Program-made: the position numbers and the translations under genes
Shown: in pieces, positions 50,134 through 59,687 of the stretch
Layout: each line of letters opens with the position of its first letter
How positions within the stretch are numbered: the stretch's first letter is position 1
Notes under the pieces: model-generated
Database searches by the model: none
Told to the model about the DNA's origin: nothing
The model's input: only the letters and a program-made list of their open reading frames with translations
From: Diphasiastrum complanatum
Lineage: Eukaryota; Streptophyta; Lycopodiopsida; Lycopodiales; Lycopodiaceae
Assembly: GCA_029204225.1 (NCBI GenBank)
Contig: CM055113.1
Coordinates: 3,363,194 to 3,427,193 of the forward strand
DNA length: 64,000 nt
Reading direction: 5' to 3'

Positions 50134-53100
50134 CTAATACATATCAAGATAAAAGCAGGGTTCGTTGTACTTTCTCAGTCGACTCCCATTGACCATAGTG
50201 TCAAGGATATTGCCTTGAAGGGTTTGGAGTTGGACATATCCAAAGGCAAAGATTTTTTTAATGACGTAAGGTCCTTGGCCAGAAAATTTCAGTTTGCCTT
50301 TGAAGGCTTTGGCTTGGTATAGTAGGACGTTATCTCCAACCTGGAAATCTCTATGTTTCAATGATCGAGCATGCCATGCTTTTTGTCATTGTTTGTGGAT
50401 TTGTTGAGCATGGATGCTGATCCGTTGTGTTTCACAAAGTTGCTCCATATGGAATAACCTATTTGCTAGATTTTGAGGAGTATCGAGCTCAAGGTTATAG
50501 GCTACTCGAAGGGAGGGGATATGGAATTTCATAGGTATAACGGCTTCTTGGCCATATGTGAGCTGGAAAGGGGTTAAGCATGTAGCTCACTTCGGGGTGG
50601 TGCGATAAGCCTAGAGAGTAGCATGGAGTTTGAGTTCCCAATCAGATCGACTGGATTCGACGGTTTTGGTGAGAATTCCACATAGGATTTTATTGGTGGA
50701 TTCTGCCTAGCCATTGCAACGTGGATAGTATGGGGAACTTTTGTGATGTACCACAAAAAATTTGGAAAGAAGTTTTGCTATGACAGAGTTAAAGAAATGT
50801 GTACCCCTATCACTGATAAACTCTAGAGGACATCCAAACTGAACTATAACCTGTTCATAGAAAAATTTGACGGTAGAACGAGTATCAGCATTGCGAACAG
50901 CTCTTGCTTCGGCCCATTTGGTGCAGTAGTCCGTAGCTACTATGATGTAATGAGATTGTGTGTGTCGAGCAGCAGGACTAATAGGTCCGACATAATCAAT
51001 TTCCCATTTCTGGAAAGCTCGATCAGTGGTTACGGGGTGTAAAGGCATGTAGTCTGTTTTTTGAAAGTGTTTTGTGCATTGGCAGACATCACAAGCTTTA
51101 GTGTAATTGTGCGTATCCTTGAAGAGTGTTGGCCACCAAAAACCGGCTAAGATTATTTTCTTAGCAGTTGCTTCAGAAGAGAAATGGCCGGCACCAATAC
51201 CTTCATGAGTGAGAAAAATTACAGAGGGCATTTCTCCTTCAGTAAGACATTGTCGGATAATTCCATCTAACGCTTGCTTGTATAGTTGTACTGCAATTAA
51301 TGTATAAGGTTTAGTTTTCAGGACCAACGCACATTGTTCAGGTTTAGAGAAGAAATGATGCATCTGCCCTGAAGTTAAATATTTGGTAATTTCCTTAGCC
51401 CATACAGGTGTATAGTCAACTTGCAAAAGGATTGCATCTGGTAAATCATCGTTGACACCTTGATCAGGGGTAGGAAGATTAGGGATTCGGGATAGATGGT
51501 CTGCTAAAAAATGTTGAACTCCCTTATGAACCACGATCCTAAACTCAAATTCTCTCAATAAAAGGATCCATCTAGTAATACGGCTGGGATACAACAGTGC
51601 TTGATGATCAATGAAGAATGCAAAGACTTTTTCTAGAAGATAATGGCGAAACTTCTGAACCGCATATACCATTGCCAAGGCTTCGCGTTCGGTAGTGGTA
51701 TAATTGACTTCGGCAGGTATCAATTGTCGACTAAGAAAATGAATTGGGTAGTTCTTTTTGAATTCTCCTGGTTGGGTGAGCACTACTCTAGTGGCATACT
51801 TGGATGCATCGGTATGCACATGGAATTCTTTAGAATAATCAAGAGCCCGGAGGATGGGTGCATTGGTAAGGGCTTCTTTGAGTTGATTAAAGGTGACGCG
51901 TTGTTCATCCGTCCATTTGGGAACTACAACTACTTTGTAGATTAAGCATGCTTTGTCAGCGAAATAAAAAATAAAGAACCGATAGTAGTTGGCGTGGCCA
52001 AGGAAGGAGTAAACTTCTCGTATCGTATGCGGTTCCGGTAGATTCTGAATGATAAGGAGGCTTTTCAGGGTCAGTAGCAATGTCGTTTCGTGAGATAATA
52101 TGTCCTAACACAATACTATGGGTTACCCAAATCTGGCATTTCTCAGGATTAAGAGAGAGATACCAAAGCATTGATATTGGATAAAACAAATTTCGAGCAC
52201 AGACAGATGACGTATTTCTTCGGGATGTGCTCCTAAATTGTCCAAGCAAACTTCCAAGGTATCGCCCATCTGCTGAGAAAAGGCTGCTTGCATAACATGT
52301 TGGAAGGTGCTAGGAGTATTGCAGAGACCAAAAGGCATGACTTTCCAGTAGAAGGTTTCTCATTCTATGGCAAAGGGGGTTTTGTGTTGATCCTCTTCAA
52401 CGATTTGGATCATATTATATCCGCTAAAGTCATCTAAGAAGGAGTAAGCCTCATCTCCTGCTAGATTTTCTAAGATGGATTCTCCGAAAGGTAATGGAAA
52501 ATGATCACGTTCAGTGACAGCGTTAAGTTTCTTAAAATCAACACATATCCGGAGTTTTCCATTTTTCTTGGGGACGATGACAATTGGGGAGACCCACTCA
52601 GTATGCTCAATTTCATAGATAAATTCCGCATCTAAGAGGCATTGTAATTCTTCTTTGATCTTGGCCTTAGAGATGGGATTGCATTTGTATGGACAACTCG
52701 CAGTGGGCCTCGCACCCAGTTTAAGCGGGATATGATGCACAACTACTTGGGGTGAGACGTCTTTCATGTCTTTATAGGTCCAGGCAAAGATATGTCGATA
52801 TTCTCGTAGGAGCTTTTCAAGCCATCTTCGTTGTTTGCGATTGAGATGAGCTCCGACGTGGACAAGATATTTGTTGGTTTCATTTGGCTCACTCAGGAAA
52901 AGGGTTATGGTTTGTGCAGGGCCTTCGTAGGGTGAATTACCAGTGGGCTCACGTTGAGCTTGGGGTAATTTGATTGTGACATCCTTGATCGTATAGTGCT
53001 TAAAGTATGCAGGAACATCATGGGCTACAAATTCGAGGGGGGCCTTGCCTTTATCTTGCCGAGATGGTGCTTTTTCGGGGACTGTTGTAGGGCTAGAGGC

Positions 53101-53156
53101 AATCTCAGGAACTTCCTGAACAATGGTGAGGTCACCTGGCGGTTGAATTTGAAGTG
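50134..53156 (-). pseudogene. Ty3/gypsy pol: RT, RNase H, integrase
   Basis: On the minus strand the RT begins before 52767 (RKQRRWLEKLLREYRHIFAW), then HIPLKLGARPTASCPYKC, WVSPIVIVPKKNGKLRICVD. A TGA at 52360-52362 precedes VMPFGLCNTPSTFQHVMQ. The catalytic YxDD box is degraded to CLDN (EVCLDNLGAH). After frameshifts near 52100 the frame 52080-50707 is open for 457 codons: FLGHANYYRFF, RNase H (HTDASKYATRVVL, TERETLA-type TEREALAMVYAVQKFRHYL), integrase zinc domain (HEGIGAGHFS...CDVCQ), ATDYCTKW, ISDRGTHFF. A TAG at 50707 replaces Gln of NGQAES, with two more stops before the C-terminus VNGSRLRKYNEPCF at 50134. It belongs to the non-chromoviral type. The 5' continuation resumes at 59688 beyond the copia insertion. 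Confidence 0.92.
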
Positions 53157-53161
53157 GTTTT
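53157..53161 (+). repeat. left target-site duplication GTTTT
   Basis: GTTTT immediately precedes the TGTGAAAATTG of the 5' LTR and is repeated at 59683-59687. Confidence 0.85.
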
Positions 53162-53814
53162 TGTGAAAATTGTCAACATTTCCTAGCTAGTTTGAGGCCT
53201 AAATTGGCAATTTTTGTACATAGTTTTGGATCTAACCTTTCACACGTGTGAAAGAGACCTAGATACTTTTATTCTAGTATATATTTCATGTTGAAGAAGT
53301 CTCAAACTTCAGGACCTTCTAAATGACACTAAAATCATGTTATTTGGACATATAGGCCAAAATTGGCTATTTTAGGTTACTGGTGTCCTAAAATTGGGTC
53401 CTAAGTTCTAGAGAGAGGAGAGAGAGTCATCTCTCTCACCTATATTAGGCTGAAATTCGTGGAGAACAGGTTGGAGAAACCTTTTGTATGCTTCATTGAG
53501 ATCAATAGATCATTGTCATTGTTTCTTCCTCCATTGAGAGCATTGTTGTGTGTATTGTCTTCAAGCTATTGTGTATGATCTTAGGTGCTTTCAAAAGTGG
53601 TAGGCTGATGTATTATGGACTGTATAATGCTATTTTGGGCCGCACTTGATGTTTATGGAAGTTTCGATTTGTGATAAATGCTTTTTGATCAAGTTCTTTG
53701 CATTCTAGGTAGCATAGAATGTGTTGCCAATTCCTAGCTTATGTAGTTTGGAGTGCAAGCATTCAAGCCAATGATCTTGGAGTTTAGATCCACTTAGGAT
53801 CTGTATTTTTCACA
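53162..53814 (+). mobile_element. copia 5' LTR (653 bp)
   Basis: TGTGAAAATT...TTTTTCACA. It differs from the 3' LTR by two substitutions and one 1-bp indel by eye, implying a recent insertion. A CT/GA-rich stretch lies near 53410. Confidence 0.95.
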
Positions 53815-53829
53815 TGGTATCAGAGCTGG
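53815..53829 (+). other. copia primer-binding site
   Basis: TGGTATCAGAGCTGG directly follows the 5' LTR and contains the complement of the 3' end of initiator tRNA-Met. Confidence 0.9.
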
Positions 53830-54986
53830 TTGGCTTTTATTTATAGTAAGTATTCCATTTTTGGTGATATTTGGATGTTTGATCAAGTTCTAGCATGATT
53901 TTGCATTGCTTTGTTGATCAAATCTTACTAACCTTTGTTTTGTGAGTTGAACTTGTGGATCAAAAGCATATTTCAGGTCTATTGAAGATCAGAGGCTGAA
54001 AAGAAACTATTTTGGATCAGATCATAACACCTAATCATTTGTGATTGTGAGGCTTGTGCATATTCAATACTAACAATGTTCTTTTCAATCCTATTGTTGA
54101 CAATCTCCATTCTTGGATGAACACTCTCCTTAAGTGGATGAAACTTCTCCTTAAGTGGATGACAAATGCTCTTTTGAGTGAGTTGTAATTCTCCTAAAGG
54201 CTGAGCAAAGCTCCGATTTGGATGAAAGATCCCCTTTTTTGGGTGAACATATTGTAAGCTCCATTGTGAAGAGCATATTGTAAAGATTGTCATCAATTTT
54301 GGCATAAATTTTGGTGTACTTTGTTGAGCATGTAAGTAACTCTCCTTATGTAATTTGATTGGAGCATTTGCTGGAAGGTGTTAACCATTATGCAAGTGTG
54401 TTTTCAGGTTCTTAACAGGTTGAGGAACATTCTCATGTGAAGTGATCTTAGATCTACATCTAAACACCAAGATTTGACAAGATAGTGAAGCTAGTCTTGT
54501 GATTCACTAAGTGTGCTCATTCATTCACCTCTAAATCTTGTATTTATCACTTGCTGGAGTTTATAAACTTTTAGAAGTGTGGTTTACATGTGGTTTTATA
54601 GGTTGAATCAATATCTTAGTGTGTTGATCATATGTTGATCAAGTTTGTTCATTACTAGGTAATCTTGGCATCCTAGTTTTGGGTATTTTCTAAGAATGCA
54701 AGTAACTCTTCACACCATAACTTGATTTGGTCACTTGCTGGAAAGTTTGAGAGCTTAAGCAAGAGTGTGTTCAGGTTGGTTTGATTTTGTAATCCATTCT
54801 TAGTGTGTGCAAAGTGTTGCATGTGTTTCAATCTTCCTTTCTATGCTTGGAAACCATCTAGGTTCAAGATAGAAGTGTTTTAGGGTCCTAAATCTTCATA
54901 GATCTCTTTATCTATCATTTGTTGAGAGAGAAGTGAGTGCTAAGTGCTTTAGGACAGGACCTAAAAGTTGAAGAAACATTAGAATC
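53830..54986 (+). other. copia leader, non-coding
   Basis: About 1.15 kb between primer site and gag start, without credible coding sequence. A short repeat (aNacatNctccttaagtggatga) occurs near 54110-54165. Confidence 0.6.
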
Positions 54987-57083
54987 ATGGCTTCCAATGG
55001 TGGGATCATGCTAGAGTCTAGTGAAAGGTTGAGTTCATCAAACTACTCTACTTGGAAAGTGAGGATGGAGTCCTTACTTGAGTTGAATGAACTCATGGAC
55101 ATAGTTGCAGAAATTGAAGAGAGACCTCTCACACTTCAAGAGCAACAAAGGTTTGATAAGAAGGCCAAAAGGGCTCTTCATATCATTAAAATGAATGTTA
55201 CAAATGAACTTCTCAAGGAAGTTGGAAAGTGTCAAAGTGCAAGTGAGGCATGGAATGCCTTAAAGAAGCTCTTTGAATCAAAGTCCACATCTAGGGTATT
55301 GACCCTAAGGAGACAAATATTTTCTAGTAGGCAAAGAGAGGGTGAAAGTGCTCATGCATTTATCTTGAGAGTTAAGTCCCTAAGTGATGATTTAGCATGC
55401 ATTGATGAGAACATAAAAGATGGTGAAATAGTCCAAGTTATGTTGAATGGTTTGCTAAATGAACATGCTAACCTTGTGCAAAGTTTTGCCATTCAAAGAG
55501 TCTTGCCAAGTGTGGTTGACTTGCAAGAAATCTTATTGGCTGAAGAACATAGGTTGCAATCAAAGCTTGATGGTGCATCCTTGCAAGGTGGAGGTGAAGA
55601 GGCTTTCTTCACAAAAGGCAAATTCAAGGGCAAAGGTAAAGGCAAAGGGAAATGGTCCAAAGGTGGTAACTTTGATCATGATGATCACTCTTCCTCTTCC
55701 TCTTCTACTAAGAACAATAAGTCAAAGTTCAAGTGCTTTTATTGTGGGATAAAAGGTCATTTTGCAAATGAATGTTATAAGAAGAAAAGAGAGCAAGGAG
55801 AGAGGCAAGGAAATCTTACAATAGATGAGGAAGAACATAACACATGTGAATCACTTGTTATGACTTCAAGTTTGTTAGCCAACATAGATGATAATGATCC
55901 TTGGTGGATTGATAGTGGAGCCTCATCTCACATGACAAGACATAAGGAATACTTTACATCCTTATTGTCTTATGAGGGAGAAGGTAACATCATCTACACT
56001 GCAAATGATGGTCAATGTGACATCAAAGGCATAGGCACTATTCCTATTTCCCTTTCAACAAATAGGAAAGCAAATCTTGAAAATGTTTTGTACATTCCTT
56101 CAATCACTAAGAATTTGCTTAGTGTAAGTCAAATGATTGGCAAAGGACTTGATGTGGAGTTCATTGGAGATGCATGTTTGATAAGTAAATGTGGATCCTT
56201 GATTGCTCAAGGTAGGAGGCATGGTAAACTTTTCAAGCTTGATGCATGTGTGATCTCTAATCATGAAGGATGTATGGCTAGGGAGCAATTGACAAACCAA
56301 GAAGTTTGGCACAAGAGGTTGGGCCATCCCAACTTCAAATCTTTGGAGGTAATGGCAAAGAAAGAGCTTGTTCTTGGTCTTCCTAAAAGTCTTGTTGCAA
56401 ACAATAGTGTTTGTGAACATTGTGCCTTGTCCAAATCTCATAGACTTGCTTATTCTAGATCTACTTCTAGATCTAAAGAAGCTTTTCAACTTGTGCATTC
56501 TGATATTCATTCTTCTAGTACAACTAGCAATGGTGGGGCAAAGATGTATGCAACTTTCATTGATGACTTTAGTAGGTATACTTGGATCTATCTTCTTAAA
56601 AGTAAGGATGAAGTGTTTGCTGCATTTGTCAAGTTCAAGAATGAAATGGAAAACCAATTCAATACAAAGATCAAATGCTTAAGATCTGATAATGGAGGGG
56701 AATACACCTCAAATAGGTTCAAAGACTTTTGTATAGCACATGGGATTAAGAGGGAGATGTCTAGTCCTAGGACTCCACAACAGAATGGAGTGGCCGAGAG
56801 GAAGAATAGAACCCTTTGTGAATGTGCCAAGGCAATGAGACTACATGCTAATCTTGCTAAGTCTTTTTGGGGGGAAGCTTTAGCATGTGCTAACTATCTA
56901 TGTAATAGATGGACAAGTGCTTCCTTGGATGGTAAAACTCCTCATGAGGTTCTTTATGGTAGAAGGCCGAGTGTCAAGCATTGTAGGATCTTTGGATGTA
57001 CATGTTTTGTCAATATCACACTTGATGATAGAACTAAAGAGGATCCTTCATCAAAGAAGGGTGTGTTTGTTGGCTATAGTTAA
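54987..57083 (+). CDS. copia gag-protease-integrase
   Basis: 698 codons from ATG 54987 to an in-frame TAA at 57081-57083. Residues 1-200 are a UBN2-type gag (SSNYSTWKVRMESLL, SEAWNALKKLFESKS). A Lys/Gly-rich linker precedes the CCHC zinc knuckle CFYCGIKGHFANEC near residue 250. The protease active site DSGASSHM is near 307. The pre-integrase zinc domain includes WHKRLGHPNF and CEHCALSK near 440-485. The integrase catalytic acids lie in VHSDIH (~504), LRSDNGGEY (~567) and QNGVAERKNR (~603). The stop falls after VFVGYS, where Ser-Lys-Ala-Tyr normally continues, and the same frame reopens at once. The element may be non-autonomous or read through this stop. Confidence 0.95.
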   Translation: MASNGGIMLESSERLSSSNYSTWKVRMESLLELNELMDIVAEIEERPLTLQEQQRFDKKAKRALHIIKMNVTNELLKEVGKCQSASEAWNALKKLFESKSTSRVLTLRRQIFSSRQREGESAHAFILRVKSLSDDLACIDENIKDGEIVQVMLNGLLNEHANLVQSFAIQRVLPSVVDLQEILLAEEHRLQSKLDGASLQGGGEEAFFTKGKFKGKGKGKGKWSKGGNFDHDDHSSSSSSTKNNKSKFKCFYCGIKGHFANECYKKKREQGERQGNLTIDEEEHNTCESLVMTSSLLANIDDNDPWWIDSGASSHMTRHKEYFTSLLSYEGEGNIIYTANDGQCDIKGIGTIPISLSTNRKANLENVLYIPSITKNLLSVSQMIGKGLDVEFIGDACLISKCGSLIAQGRRHGKLFKLDACVISNHEGCMAREQLTNQEVWHKRLGHPNFKSLEVMAKKELVLGLPKSLVANNSVCEHCALSKSHRLAYSRSTSRSKEAFQLVHSDIHSSSTTSNGGAKMYATFIDDFSRYTWIYLLKSKDEVFAAFVKFKNEMENQFNTKIKCLRSDNGGEYTSNRFKDFCIAHGIKREMSSPRTPQQNGVAERKNRTLCECAKAMRLHANLAKSFWGEALACANYLCNRWTSASLDGKTPHEVLYGRRPSVKHCRIFGCTCFVNITLDDRTKEDPSSKKGVFVGYS

Positions 57084-59015
57084 GTAAGCAAGGCTTACAA
57101 AGTGTACATTCCTTCTACAAAGAAAGTTGTCATAAGTAGGGATGTCATCTTTCATGAAGAGAATGTTTCCAATGTTGTTGATGTTGATGTTGATGTGCCT
57201 ACTAATCATCATGATGTGCAAGATGTCTTGGATGAAGATGGAGATGCCACTCCAAAGCAAACTTCAAGGAAGACTCAAAGGCAAAGGGCTAAGCCATCAA
57301 GGCTAACCTATGATGAAAAAGGAAAGCAAGTGGTGGACAACTCTAACTTTGCTTTTCTTACCTCTTTTGATGAACCAACTTGTGTAGGTGAAGCAATTCA
57401 AAAGAAGGAATGGATCCAAGCCATGGATCATGAGCATCAAGCACTCATCAAAAGCAACACATGGAGGTTGGTAAAGCTTCCAAAGGACAAGAAGGCAATT
57501 GGTTGTAAGTGGATCTTCAAGATCAAGACAAATCAAGATGGATCAATCAACAAGTACAAGGCAAGGTTGGTGGCAAAGGGGTATGCTCAAGAATATGGTA
57601 TTGACTATGATGAGACCTTTGCACCCGTGGCAAAGATGGTAACTATTCGAATCCTAATCTCTCTTGCAACTCTTTATGATTGGGATATGTGGCAAATGGA
57701 TGTTACTAATGCCTTCTTGAATGGTGATCTTGAAGAAGATATTTACATGGAGCAACTCAAGTGGCAATTTCTTCAAGGCAAGGAAGATCTCGTTGAGGTT
57801 TGGTTTGAGCTCAAATGGGCTGGTTTTATTAGGTTTGATACTCAACTTCATCTACTCTACTTCATGTTGGATAGAAGTGTAGAAATCTATCTTTTGGTTT
57901 ATGATGGTGACATTGTTTTCACTAACTATAGTGAAAGATTGAAATCAAGCAATGATGAGATCTTGTGGGATGTTAATCATGTGTTTGAGAGGGAGTATCT
58001 TCAGAGGTTCAGATCTGAAGATGTTTATAAATGCAAAGTCCTTGATGTTTTATTGGAAGATCAAGATGTTGATCTTGAATTGCTTCATCAACACCAAGAG
58101 GCAAGTAGCAATTGGAAGCTAGTCAAAAGCATGAAAGGGGAGCCACATGGGCAAAGCATCTTGGATCTGTTTTTACAGGTCCTTGAAGGTTCAAGTAAGG
58201 TTCTTGGAGCAGCAAGGAAGTGTCCTTTTACTCTACCTTACTTGTTTAATCTCATGTATGAACATTGTCATGTCAATGTGTTGGAATTGTCAAAATTCAA
58301 TGAAACTAGTTCCACAGTTTTGCATCTTTTGGATCTTGGAGATGGAATAGTTATCATTGCTGGTTTTTATGATCAAGTACATGCATTCATTCAAATCTCA
58401 AAAGATATGGAAGTGGTCAATATGTTTACTTTTGAGCAAAGTTCAAGATCTAGCATCCTAGTGTTGGCAAATTGGCAAATTGTTGACAATGTAGGATCAA
58501 GCGTTATATGCAAATCTTGTGGAGATACTTCAAGTATTTCAAGTTCAGGTTTTGCTCATTCAAATGGAACAGAGAACACATCATTTTGGCATTCATTCAC
58601 TCAAGGGCTTTCGTGGATTGGAGATCTACAAAGGCAAGGTGGTGATGGAGGTTCATTCATGGAGATACATGGTGCATTCACTATGGGCATAGTGGAATGT
58701 GGACGAGGCATGCAAACGCCTGTTGGTTACTTTCACTTACAACTTGTTTGCTGCTATTTTACAGAGAACTCAAAGGTGGATACATGGAGTAATCCTTTCA
58801 TTGTTATTCTATGTTCTTTTACATGTATCTTGTTCACCATTCTATGTAAAATTGATGTAAGAAATAGTGAAGCATCCTATATGGGCACTATTATCTATAT
58901 CAATTATGTTGTACTTCATATTGTACATATTAGAACACTTGAAAAGAGATCTATCATCATGATGGAGATCATTCTTAGGTTGGAGCAAAGTAGTGTTGTA
59001 AAACTAGCAAGTTAA
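57084..59015 (+). CDS. copia pol continuation: RT start fused to an unknown 340-residue C-terminus
   Basis: In the same frame after the TAA, the sequence continues SKAYKVYIPSTKKVVISRDV. The RT N-terminal half is well preserved (KEWIQAMDHEHQALIKSNTW, GCKWIFKIKTNQDGSINKYK, DYDETFAPVAKMVTIRILIS, QMDVTNAFLNGDLEEDIYME) to about 57755. The rest is abnormal: an abbreviated, diverged RT core with YDGDIVFTN instead of YVDDIIFTG near 57900, then no RNase H motif at all. Instead about 340 residues stay open (HGQSILDLFLQVLEGSSKVL, GDGIVIIAGFYDQVHAFIQI, SNGTENTSFWHSFTQGLSWI), with a hydrophobic segment FIVILCSFTCILFTILC near the end. The YxDD loss means this RT is inactive. I cannot identify the C-terminal part. 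Confidence 0.85.
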   Translation, partial: VSKAYKVYIPSTKKVVISRDVIFHEENVSNVVDVDVDVPTNHHDVQDVLDEDGDATPKQTSRKTQRQRAKPSRLTYDEKGKQVVDNSNFAFLTSFDEPTCVGEAIQKKEWIQAMDHEHQALIKSNTWRLVKLPKDKKAIGCKWIFKIKTNQDGSINKYKARLVAKGYAQEYGIDYDETFAPVAKMVTIRILISLATLYDWDMWQMDVTNAFLNGDLEEDIYMEQLKWQFLQGKEDLVEVWFELKWAGFIRFDTQLHLLYFMLDRSVEIYLLVYDGDIVFTNYSERLKSSNDEILWDVNHVFEREYLQRFRSEDVYKCKVLDVLLEDQDVDLELLHQHQEASSNWKLVKSMKGEPHGQSILDLFLQVLEGSSKVLGAARKCPFTLPYLFNLMYEHCHVNVLELSKFNETSSTVLHLLDLGDGIVIIAGFYDQVHAFIQISKDMEVVNMFTFEQSSRSSILVLANWQIVDNVGSSVICKSCGDTSSISSSGFAHSNGTENTSFWHSFTQGLSWIGDLQRQGGDGGSFMEIHGAFTMGIVECGRGMQTPVGYFHLQLVCCYFTENSKVDTWSNPFIVILCSFTCILFTILCKIDVRNSEASYMGTIIYINYVVLHIVHIRTLEKRSIIMMEIILRLEQSSVVKLAS

Positions 59016-59028
59016 GTTGAAGAGGGAG
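59014..59028 (+). other. copia polypurine tract
   Basis: aagttgaagagggag abuts the 3' LTR. Confidence 0.8.
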
Positions 59029-59682
59029 TGTGAAAATTGTCAACATTTCCTAGCTAGTTTGAGGCCTAAATTGGCAATTTTTGTACATAGTTTTGGATCT
59101 AACCTTTCACACGTGTGAAAGAGACCTAGATACTTTTATTCTAGTATATATTTCATGTTGAAGAAGTCTCAAACTTCAGGACCTTCTAAATGACACTAAA
59201 ATCATGTTATTTGGACATATAGGCCAAAATTGGCTATTTTAGGTTACTGGTGTCCTAAAATTGGGTCCTAAGTTCTAGAGAGAGGAGAGAGAGTCATCTC
59301 TCTCACCTATATTAGGCTGAAATTCGTGGAGAACAGGTTGGAGAAACCTTTTGTATGCTTCATTGAGATCAATATATCATTGTCATTGTTTCTTCCTCCA
59401 TTGAGAGCATTGTTGTGTGTATTGTCTTCAAGCTATTGTGTATGATCTTAGGTGCTTTCCAAAAGTGGTAGGCTGATGTATTATGGACTGTATAATGCTA
59501 TTTTGGGCCGCACTTGATGTTTATGGAAGTTTCCATTTGTGATAAATGCTTTTTGATCAAGTTCTTTGCATTCTAGGTAGCATAGAATGTGTTGCCAATT
59601 CCTAGCTTATGTAGTTTGGAGTGCAAGCATTCAAGCCAATGATCTTGGAGTTTAGATCCACTTAGGATCTGTATTTTTCACA
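59029..59682 (+). mobile_element. copia 3' LTR (654 bp)
   Basis: Near-identical to 53162-53814. It ends TTTTTCACA and is followed by the GTTTT target duplication. Confidence 0.95.
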
Positions 59683-59687
59683 GTTTT
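59683..59687 (+). repeat. right target-site duplication GTTTT
   Basis: Matches 53157-53161, defining the insertion into the gypsy element. Confidence 0.85.

Noticed and set aside
50574-50756. Separate small protein on the minus strand
   Set aside because: It overlaps the integrase in another frame and has no family features; a shadow of the gypsy pol gene.
56100-56657. 185-residue antisense protein inside copia
   Set aside because: It lies entirely opposite the conserved integrase coding region; its openness follows from codon use on the other strand.
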